Below are positions 6,282-12,256 of a stretch of 12,256 nucleotides of DNA, in pieces. Both the position numbers and the translations under genes were made by a program. Origin of the DNA: Methanomassiliicoccaceae archaeon UBA72 (GTDB lineage: Archaea; Thermoplasmatota; Thermoplasmata; Methanomassiliicoccales; Methanomethylophilaceae); the NCBI GenBank assembly GCA_002509405.1, contig DAVO01000016.1, positions 1-12,256 of the forward strand, in the 5' to 3' direction. Under the pieces are notes generated by a model that saw only the letters and a list, made by a program, of their open reading frames with translations, did no database searches and was not told where the DNA came from. Positions within the stretch are counted from its first letter, which is position 1. Each line of letters starts with the position of its first letter.

Positions 6282-7364
6282 ATGGACAGAAGATACATTG
6301 CAATATTCGCTGTGATAATCATTGCGGTCGCAGGGGTTTCCGCATATTCGGTCACCAACGGCAGATCGTCCGGCGACGACGATACCGTTACCATCACGCA
6401 GAACGACGGTACGGAAGTTGTCGTCCCGACACCGGTCTCCAGTGTTTGCGTGGTTAACACAAACGCGGCCGAGTTCCTGTCGATTCTCGGACTCAGCGAC
6501 AAAGTTGTTGGCGTAAGTTCCACTATGAAATCGAAGCCCACAGAAGATTGGTGGGCCGAGTGTGACGATATAGGGTCATACAATACTCCCAACCCGGAAT
6601 CCGTGCTCAACACGGGCTCCACGGTCATCATAGGACAATGCACCTCGATGGCTATAACGAACGTTGATGCGCTGAAATCCATGGGGATAACCGTCATCCT
6701 CCTGGATTGCTACGGTTTCAGCACCCAGGTCGGAGACCTCAAACAGTTGGCCAGCCTGTTCGGGGATGATGAGGCCACGGCGATAGCGGATTCTTATGAG
6801 GAGTTCTTCAACGGAATCGTTGACACACTGAGAAATGCGAGCTCGACTCTGACCGAGAGCCAGAAGAAGACCTTCGTCGCCACTATGGGCACAAGTGCCA
6901 GTTCCAAATACTATACCGGGGCCGCAGAACTGTCCAGCATGCTCGAAGACATTTGCGGTCTGAAAAATGCGATCTCGGAGATAGACAGCTCGGCGACTTC
7001 ATCTTCGGCACAGATATCCCAGGAGTCTATAGTGGAATATTATAATGAAAATGGAATGGATCTCTTCGTTCTTCGAAACACAACCCCTTACGACCAGGGC
7101 CAATCTGAAATAGAGGCTTTCCTGTCATCGCATCCGGTGATAGACAGCAGCAATATGTTCGACAGCATGACGGTCATCAAGACAGTCGACTCCAAGGTGC
7201 TGTCCGGGCCGCGCTGCTTCGTGGGAATGATCTACTTCATCACGTTGATCTATCCTGAACTTGATATCAACGGATTGACGGTTGAAAATACCCTTGCAGA
7301 TTACAACTCCACATTCGGAACCAACTGGACGTCTGTGCAGTTATTCTACCAATACTCCGTCTGA
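6282..7364 (+). CDS. ABC transporter substrate-binding protein, iron-complex/cobalamin type
   Basis: This 360-residue protein has an N-terminal hydrophobic segment (about 5-24) after MDRR, with no lipobox Cys, so it is probably membrane-anchored with the binding domain outside the cell. The mature part is a class III (helical-backbone) periplasmic-binding-protein fold. Typical features are VVVPTPVSSVCVVNTNAAEFLSILG, DKVVGVSS, DIGSYNTPNPESVLNTGSTVIIG and, later, GITVILLDCYGF. These bind siderophores, haem, cobalamin or similar chelates. ATG 6282 is chosen because GGTGA lies 5 nt upstream and the signal anchor begins directly after it; in-frame ATGs at 6195 and 6213 would add a non-signal-like extension overlapping the operator. 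It ends with TGA, 34 bp before the permease. It is Ser/Thr-rich with scattered Cys. The ligand cannot be assigned from sequence. Confidence 0.88.
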   Translation: MDRRYIAIFAVIIIAVAGVSAYSVTNGRSSGDDDTVTITQNDGTEVVVPTPVSSVCVVNTNAAEFLSILGLSDKVVGVSSTMKSKPTEDWWAECDDIGSYNTPNPESVLNTGSTVIIGQCTSMAITNVDALKSMGITVILLDCYGFSTQVGDLKQLASLFGDDEATAIADSYEEFFNGIVDTLRNASSTLTESQKKTFVATMGTSASSKYYTGAAELSSMLEDICGLKNAISEIDSSATSSSAQISQESIVEYYNENGMDLFVLRNTTPYDQGQSEIEAFLSSHPVIDSSNMFDSMTVIKTVDSKVLSGPRCFVGMIYFITLIYPELDINGLTVENTLADYNSTFGTNWTSVQLFYQYSV

Positions 7365-7398
7365 TCCGGACGGCCGAAGAAACTAGGGCAGAGAGAAC

Positions 7399-8565
7399 AT
7401 GACGGCCTCAGAAAAAACAGAAACGGCATCCAGTAAAGAAAAAGCCGATCTCCAAGGCAGAGGAACTCGGGTGAAAGCGATATATGACGCGTCCACACGA
7501 AAAAAGAAGACATTCATAGCCGTGATGGCGGCCTTGCTGCTGGCAATGGTCGTTTTATCCCTCAGCCTAGGATCGGTGAGGATCCCGGCATTCGATGTTC
7601 TGGCGTGTATGTTCAACCAGATTGCCCCGGATACGTTCGCCCTTTCGAAACCGTACTACCATAACATAATCGTCAACGGCAGAGAGCCGCGCATACTGCT
7701 ATGCATCTTCACCGGTATCGCGCTCGGCGCTTCTGGAACCGTGATGCAGAGCCTCCTGAGAAATCCGTTGGTTAGTCCCTTTACCTTGGGAGTCTCTTCT
7801 GCCGCGTCGTTCGGCGCAGCGATGGCTATAGCGTTCGGTAGCGCAATATTCGGGTCCGCATACTACGGGGTACTTGATGTGATGGGCATCACATTCTCGG
7901 CAAAAACATTGATCACAATACTGTTCGCGTTCTTCTTCGGAACGCTCAGCATGGCCCTGGTGCTCATAATCTCGAAGAACAACATTGCTTCGCAGTCCGT
8001 GTTGGTGCTGTCGGGAGTGGTCGTAGGATATCTTTTCCAGGCAGGAGTTTCATTCGCAAAATACATCTCGGACGACACCGCCCTGCGCGAAATAGTGAAT
8101 TGGCTTATGGGAGGGATGTGGGGGGCCACTTGGAGCAGTATCTTTTTTATCGTCCCGATAGTCCTGGTGGGATTCTTCCTGTTGGAACGCCGGGCGGTAG
8201 ACATGAACACGATGTCCGGAGGTGACGATGTGGCGAAAAGCCTTGGCATCGAGGTCCATAAGATACGAAGAGACCTTCTTATCGTCTGCACTCTGATAAC
8301 TTCCGCTTGTCTGGCATTCACCGGGGTGATAGGTTTCATCGGCCTGATGGCCCCACACATATGCAGGATACTGATCGGTAATGACAACAGGTACCTGATA
8401 CCCGCATCAGCGCTCATGGGAGCGATCATACTCCTACTGTCGGATACGGTGGCCAGAATCCTGATGAGCCCTCAGGAGATACCAGTAGGCATACTCCTGT
8501 ACCTCATAGGCGGAGTGTTCTTCATCTGGCTGGTCTCAAGGAAGAACGGGAGGTATCTGGCATGA
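7399..8565 (+). CDS. ABC transporter permease, FecCD/BtuC type
   Basis: The 388-residue permease has about ten TM segments. A charged cytoplasmic extension of about 38 residues precedes TM1, slightly longer than usual for BtuC. Family motifs include GREPRILLCIFTGIALGASG, LLRNPLVSPFTLGVSSAASFGA, VLSGVVVGYLF, WLMGGMWGATW, the coupling-helix region AKSLGIEVHKIRRDLL, and GVIGFIGLMAPHICRILIGNDNR near the C-terminus. It forms a homodimeric channel receiving ligand from the binding protein. The start ATG 7399 follows GCAGAGAGA. Its TGA overlaps the ATPase start in an ATGA arrangement, so the two are translationally coupled. Substrate specificity follows the binding protein and is unknown: ferric chelate or cobalamin. 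Confidence 0.92.
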   Translation: MTASEKTETASSKEKADLQGRGTRVKAIYDASTRKKKTFIAVMAALLLAMVVLSLSLGSVRIPAFDVLACMFNQIAPDTFALSKPYYHNIIVNGREPRILLCIFTGIALGASGTVMQSLLRNPLVSPFTLGVSSAASFGAAMAIAFGSAIFGSAYYGVLDVMGITFSAKTLITILFAFFFGTLSMALVLIISKNNIASQSVLVLSGVVVGYLFQAGVSFAKYISDDTALREIVNWLMGGMWGATWSSIFFIVPIVLVGFFLLERRAVDMNTMSGGDDVAKSLGIEVHKIRRDLLIVCTLITSACLAFTGVIGFIGLMAPHICRILIGNDNRYLIPASALMGAIILLLSDTVARILMSPQEIPVGILLYLIGGVFFIWLVSRKNGRYLA

Positions 8566-9329
8566 AGATGTCGGTGGAATCCCTTGTACAAGGATACGAC
8601 GGAAGTACCGTCATAGAGGACATTGATTTCCAAACGTGCACGGGAAATGTACTTTCTATACTGGGGCCCAATGGGTCGGGTAAATCTACTCTGATAAAGA
8701 CGCTCTGCAATCTCAACGACCCAATGTCGGGCCGGGTGAACATCGATGACCGCAACATCAAAGACTACAGCAGAGCAGACCTTTCCAAGATCTTGGGCTA
8801 CGTACCCCAATATTACAACTATTCACAGTTCACGACGGTTCTCGACACCGTATTGATGGGCAGACGGCCATACATAAACTGGGATTACACAGAAGAAGAC
8901 CTGGACATGGCAGAAAGATCGATGACAAAGATGAACGTTCTGGACCTGGCATCCAGGTTCATAAACGAGATATCGGGCGGCCAGCTCCAGAGGGTTTTCA
9001 TTGCCAGGACCTTGTGTCAGAATCCTAACTTCTACATATTCGACGAGCCTACCAGCTCATTGGACCTTAGGCATCAGATAGAGACCATGAAGATCATGCG
9101 CGAGATGGTCCACGGCCAGGACCGCGGAATGATAATAGCTCTTCACGACCTGAACCTGGCACTCAGATATTCAGATAAGGTGCTGATGCTCAGCAACAAG
9201 AAAATATACAGCTACGGGGCCCCCGAGGAAACGATCACTCCCGAGTCGATAAAAGACGTGTACGGCGTCGAAGCTGAGATAATCAAGAACGAAAAAGGAC
9301 CGTTCGTACTATCCTACGATTCTTGCTGA
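8562..9329 (+). CDS. ABC transporter ATP-binding protein, iron-complex/cobalamin type
   Basis: The 255-residue ATPase is complete. Walker A GPNGSGKS is at 35-42, the Q-loop Gln at 83 (GYVPQ), the signature at 137-144 (ISGGQLQR, Ile replacing the usual Leu), Walker B YIFDEP at 158-163 with Asp161-Glu162, the D-loop SSLD, and the H-loop His195 in ALHDLNLALRYSD. The HDLN-x-A-x-RY-x-D stretch is typical of the FepC/BtuD group. It powers the permease encoded just upstream, with which it overlaps by 4 nt. All catalytic residues are present, so the transporter should be functional. The stop is TGA. Confidence 0.95.
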   Translation: MKMSVESLVQGYDGSTVIEDIDFQTCTGNVLSILGPNGSGKSTLIKTLCNLNDPMSGRVNIDDRNIKDYSRADLSKILGYVPQYYNYSQFTTVLDTVLMGRRPYINWDYTEEDLDMAERSMTKMNVLDLASRFINEISGGQLQRVFIARTLCQNPNFYIFDEPTSSLDLRHQIETMKIMREMVHGQDRGMIIALHDLNLALRYSDKVLMLSNKKIYSYGAPEETITPESIKDVYGVEAEIIKNEKGPFVLSYDSC

Positions 9330-9358
9330 TAATATGGGCCGATGAAAAAATAACAGAG

Positions 9359-10171
9359 ATGATGCTCTTGAAAAATCTTAAGCTGGCTCTTGTTCAGATG
9401 AGGTCTATTCTGGGAGACTTGCATGCGAATCTGGAAAAAATGATGACGTTCGTAGACCGGGCTGCAGAAGAAAAAACGGACATCATTTGTTTCCCCGAGA
9501 TGTCCCTCACGGGTTATTCTTCTGAATACGGTCCGGAAGACGTAATATCGGATGATGACCCAGTGGTCGAAACTGTCAGGAATGCCGCCTGCAAAAAAGA
9601 CATTGCCGTTATTTTCGGATTCATGGAGAAGAACGGCGAAGACCTCCCATATCTGACACAGCTGATCGCGTGCCCCGACGGGACTTACGTGAAATATCGC
9701 AAAACGCACCTGGGGACAAGAGAGGAAGGATGCTTCACATGCGGAGGGTCCATACCTGTAATCAGGACAAAAAATGCCATCATAGGTGTCGCATTGTGCT
9801 GGGAAGCACACATACCGGACATATTTTCTGTCCTCAGGAGAAATGGTGCAGAATTGATTTTCATACCGCACGCATCCAATCTCGGAGGCGAAAGACGAAA
9901 AGAAACATGGATGAGATATCTCCCCGCCAGGGCCTGGGACAACGATGTGTATGTCGCGGCCTGCAATTCTATAGGAGACAATGGCAGAGGATCGGTATCC
10001 GGAGGAGGCACTATCGTCATGAACAGGAGGGGGATCGCCATCTTCGAAAATTTCAACGGGACCGAGTCCTTGGACATCGTCGAATTGGAAGGGTTCGATC
10101 GTGACGACGGACTGTCCTACGACATGTGCAACATCAAGTACTTTCAGAGGAGACGCCCCGAATTATACTGA
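9359..10171 (+). CDS. Nitrilase-superfamily carbon-nitrogen hydrolase
   Basis: The 270-residue cytosolic enzyme has the full Glu-Lys-Cys triad of the superfamily: Glu47 in CFPEMSLTGYS, Lys115 in KYRKTHLGTRE and Cys147 in GVALCWEAHIPDIF. The C-W-E around the nucleophile resembles true nitrilases, but length and overall pattern fit the shorter amidase/omega-amidase-like branches. Such enzymes hydrolyse amides or nitriles to acid plus ammonia. ATG 9359 is chosen (9362 is equally good); the frame is open back to TTG 9323, which would overlap the ATPase stop. At 29 nt from the ATPase gene with no promoter between, it is the last gene of the transporter operon. It may cleave an amide of the imported ligand or serve nitrogen metabolism; the substrate is unknown. 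Confidence 0.88.
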   Translation: MMLLKNLKLALVQMRSILGDLHANLEKMMTFVDRAAEEKTDIICFPEMSLTGYSSEYGPEDVISDDDPVVETVRNAACKKDIAVIFGFMEKNGEDLPYLTQLIACPDGTYVKYRKTHLGTREEGCFTCGGSIPVIRTKNAIIGVALCWEAHIPDIFSVLRRNGAELIFIPHASNLGGERRKETWMRYLPARAWDNDVYVAACNSIGDNGRGSVSGGGTIVMNRRGIAIFENFNGTESLDIVELEGFDRDDGLSYDMCNIKYFQRRRPELY

Positions 10172-10224
10172 GCGCTACTGGGTCCATCCTCCTCTTTTGA
10201 CTGATCGGATTATTGATTTATTAT

Positions 10225-10265
10225 TATAAATATCATTGAATATTTATATCTGGCATATTGTTTTT
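10225..10265 (+). terminator. AT dyad and T-run after the hydrolase gene
   Basis: TATAAATAT (10225-10233) and ATATTTATA (10240-10248) are a perfect 9-bp inverted repeat with a 6-bp loop, followed by ATTGTTTTTG ending near 10266. It lies between convergent transcription units, so a terminator region is more likely than a promoter, although the halves also look like TATA boxes. Confidence 0.35.
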
Positions 10266-10281
10266 GGAACTCCCGCTCCTC

Positions 10282-10337
10282 AAAAACAGAGTAAATCGTT
10301 TCTGCTGCCGGACAGTTCGGAGGCGTAACCGGCAGCA
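10282..10337 (-). terminator. GC-rich hairpin downstream of the feoB unit
   Basis: TGCTGCCGG (10303-10311) pairs perfectly with CCGGCAGCA (10329-10337) around a 17-nt loop. In the minus direction it follows the small Cys-rich gene by 36 bp, and a run of five T comes 16 nt after the stem. It could be a terminator or 3' stabilising structure for the feoB mRNA, or a small structured RNA. Confidence 0.3.
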
Positions 10338-10373
10338 TTGAAGATGTTTATTTGATTCCTCGAATGTACATGT

Positions 10374-10508
10374 TCACCTCCTCTTGCACCTCCCGCACTC
10401 TTTGCACCCTGAGCACTTCCCGTTCCTGAAGGATCTGACCGAACAGTAGGCCGCTAAAAACAGAACCATGGCTACCGCCAGTCCCACTGCGATCGTGGCG
10501 ATGTTCAT
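10374..10508 (-). CDS. FeoB-associated Cys-rich small membrane protein
   Basis: A 44-residue protein runs from ATG 10508 to TGA 10374. It has one TM helix (about 3-21: IATIAVGLAVAMVLFLAAY), a short basic linker SVRSFRNGK, and a C-terminal cluster C-x2-C-x2-C-x2-C at Cys32, 35, 38 and 41, ending KRR. One more Cys22 sits at the membrane edge. This is the layout of the FeoB-associated Cys-rich membrane protein family found next to feoB. Its ATG overlaps the TGA of feoB by 4 nt (ATGA), so it is translationally coupled. The family's role is not established; holding or passing Fe2+ at the channel exit is a reasonable inference. Confidence 0.8.
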   Translation of the reverse strand: MNIATIAVGLAVAMVLFLAAYCSVRSFRNGKCSGCKECGRCKRR

Positions 10509-12256
10509 GCCGCGGCCTCCGAGGTCTTATGCCTGTATCTGGCGAAGGGCTCCTTGCTGACCAGTATGTATGCTATCAGCGCAACCGTCGCGAAGGCCGC
10601 GACCGTCCAGATGCCGAACGTTCCGTATATGAGCAGGCTGCCGATCTGGAAAATCACCATCGAAACTGCGTATGCCAGGAGGCACTGGTACAGCACTGCC
10701 GCACCTGTCGCCTTCCAGGTCCCGAGCTCACGCCTCATGGCGCCTATCGCCGCGAAGCAGGGCGCGCAGAGCAGATTGAACACCAGGAACGAGAATCCGG
10801 CGATGGGCGTAAGCATGGCCGCTATGATCGGCCATATCTCGTCACCCGACTCTGCAACCTCGGAGAAGCCGAACAGGACGCCGAAGGTGCCCACCACGTT
10901 CTCCTTGGCCAGCAGCCCTGTTATGGTTCCCACCGAGAACTGCCATTCGTCGCCCCATCCCAGAGGGACGAATATCCATGTTATGGCATTGCCTATGTCT
11001 GCCAGCATCGAATCGTTGATGTCACCTACCATCGACATGCTCCAGTCGAAGGCCGAAAGGAACCATACGATACCGCATGCCAGAAGTATGAACGTACCTG
11101 CCTTCCTGACGAACGCCCATCCCTTCTCGAACGTGGACCTTATAACCGTGGCTATGCCCGGGACGTGGTACGGCGGAAGCTCCATTATGAACTCCGACGG
11201 GGTCCCTGAAAGAGAGGGCCACTTCTTCAGGATTATCCCTGAAAGAAGAATAGCCAGCACTCCGATGAAGTAAGAGGCGAGGGCCACCAGCGCAGACCCG
11301 CCGAACAGTGCCCCCGCTATGAGGGCTATGATCGGCAATTTGGCAGAACACGGGATGAACGTTGTGGTCATCGCGGTGATCCTCCTGTCCCTCTCGCTCT
11401 CGATCGTGCGTGAAGCCATTATCCCAGGAACGCCGCATCCGGTACCGATTAGGATGGGGATGAATGACTTCCCCGACAGACCGAACCTTCTGAATACACG
11501 GTCCATCACGAAGGCTATCCTGGCCATGTATCCGCTGTCCTCCAGTATCACGAGAAGGACGAACAGCACCAGCATCTGGGGCAGGAAACCAAGGACCGCT
11601 CCGACTCCCGCTATGAGCCCGTCGACTATGAATGCAGAAAGCACTGGATCGACGGCCATGCCCTCGAGCCACGATGCGGCCCCGGGGATCGCCCATTCGC
11701 CGAAGAAGACGTCGTTTACCCAGTCGGTCCCCCATCCCCCTACGGTGGTTATGGAAATATAATAAACCAGGAACATGACGCCCGCAAAGATGGGGAGTCC
11801 CAGCCAGCGGTGGGTTACGATCCTGTCTATCTTGTCAGATGTCGTGTACGATCCCGAGGTTCTTTTTGTCTTCACAGAGGAGGCCACGATATCGCTTATA
11901 GACCCGTACCTCTCGGAAGCCACAAGCGAGTCGGATTCTTCATCCTCCTCCTTTTCAAGTTTTTCGATGATCTCCGATATCTTGTTCCAGGAGTCGCCGA
12001 TCCTCTCTATCGCCAGAACGTCCCTCTCCAGGGCCTTGACAGAATACCACCTGAGATGCTCCTCCGGCACCTTATCCCTAAGATTCTCGGAGATTTCGGA
12101 GATGCTCTTCTCCAGAGGGCCGGAAAGCCTGACCGGGCTAGGCGCCTCGTCTGCCGAGGATACGGCTTCGAGCAGCTCTTCCATGCCTTCGCCCTTCAGT
12201 GCGGATATTCCGACGACCCTGCACCCGAGCGCCTTGGAGAGCTTTTCGGTGTCGAT
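10505..12256 (-). CDS. feoB: FeoB ferrous iron transporter (5' end outside window)
   Basis: The visible 583 residues are the C-terminal part of FeoB. The reading frame is open to the window edge. It begins inside the G domain, with the G5 motif ISALKG in RVVGISALKGEGMEELL, followed by the helical GDI-like segment (to about residue 125) and a membrane domain. The two gate repeats are intact: GTGCGVPGIMASRTIESERDRR with FIPCSAKLPIIALIAG, and NLLCAPCFAAIGAMRREL. The transporter moves Fe2+ into the cytoplasm, with the GTPase domain as regulator or motor. The ATG at 12184 lies inside the G domain and is not the true start. It ends in TGA overlapping the small Cys-rich gene. A feoA, if present, would be upstream, outside the window. 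There is no sign of damage. Confidence 0.96.
   Translation of the reverse strand: MDTEKLSKALGCRVVGISALKGEGMEELLEAVSSADEAPSPVRLSGPLEKSISEISENLRDKVPEEHLRWYSVKALERDVLAIERIGDSWNKISEIIEKLEKEEDEESDSLVASERYGSISDIVASSVKTKRTSGSYTTSDKIDRIVTHRWLGLPIFAGVMFLVYYISITTVGGWGTDWVNDVFFGEWAIPGAASWLEGMAVDPVLSAFIVDGLIAGVGAVLGFLPQMLVLFVLLVILEDSGYMARIAFVMDRVFRRFGLSGKSFIPILIGTGCGVPGIMASRTIESERDRRITAMTTTFIPCSAKLPIIALIAGALFGGSALVALASYFIGVLAILLSGIILKKWPSLSGTPSEFIMELPPYHVPGIATVIRSTFEKGWAFVRKAGTFILLACGIVWFLSAFDWSMSMVGDINDSMLADIGNAITWIFVPLGWGDEWQFSVGTITGLLAKENVVGTFGVLFGFSEVAESGDEIWPIIAAMLTPIAGFSFLVFNLLCAPCFAAIGAMRRELGTWKATGAAVLYQCLLAYAVSMVIFQIGSLLIYGTFGIWTVAAFATVALIAYILVSKEPFARYRHKTSEAAA

Noticed and set aside
10210..10338. 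A 42-codon minus-strand frame downstream of the Cys-rich gene.
   Set aside because: It has no ribosome-binding site, spans the GC hairpin and the AT dyad, and ends in a low-complexity Ile-rich tail created by the AT-rich DNA. It is probably chance.
1..12256. CRISPR arrays, tRNA or rRNA genes, transposases and insertion-sequence ends.
   Set aside because: Reading both strands, I found no spaced direct-repeat arrays, cloverleaf-like sequences, transposase motifs or long terminal inverted repeats.

Overview
The window looks archaeal. Several genes have a TATA-like box about 26-27 nt upstream of a GTG or ATG that would begin a leaderless transcript, one start has a GGTGA ribosome-binding site, and the gene families (stand-alone synthetase-domain AsnB relative, CPA2 antiporter, ACT-domain protein with a conserved archaeal-type N-terminus) fit. 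The best guess at lineage is a pyrrolysine-using methanogen such as a Methanomassiliicoccales member. This is an inference from one in-frame TAG inside an otherwise full-length transporter and from near-absence of TAG stops: 10 of the 11 complete or 3'-complete genes I accept end in TAA or TGA, and the single TAG end has a TGA one codon later. No pyl gene is visible here.

Left part (1-3270): an ArsR/SmtB repressor with a Cys-x-Cys metal site, on the minus strand. Downstream, at the window edge, are the first four codons of a probable leaderless gene whose TATA box lies in a perfect palindrome, a candidate ArsR target. After a gene-free stretch of about 340 bp come a minus-strand asparagine-synthetase-like enzyme lacking the glutaminase domain and a divergently transcribed 14-TM-type MFS exporter interrupted by a single TAG.

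Middle (3271-5959): a CPA2 cation:proton antiporter (minus), a small membrane protein with a bacterial-PH-like domain (plus), and an ACT-domain protein (minus) convergent with it. The first two diverge from a shared intergenic region with TATA boxes on both strands.

Right part (5960-10171): a four-gene plus-strand operon, namely a metal-chelate/cobalamin-type ABC transporter (membrane-anchored binding protein, permease, ATPase) followed by a nitrilase-superfamily hydrolase. Its upstream region carries repeated TTGGAT/ATCCAA dyads, one at the predicted transcription start, suggesting repression by metal or ligand. The hydrolase may process the imported ligand.

Far right (10374-12256): FeoB ferrous-iron transporter (minus, 5' end outside the window) and, overlapping its stop by 4 nt, a 44-residue Cys-rich membrane protein of the FeoB-associated type. 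Overall this is an accessory metal- and solute-transport neighbourhood.
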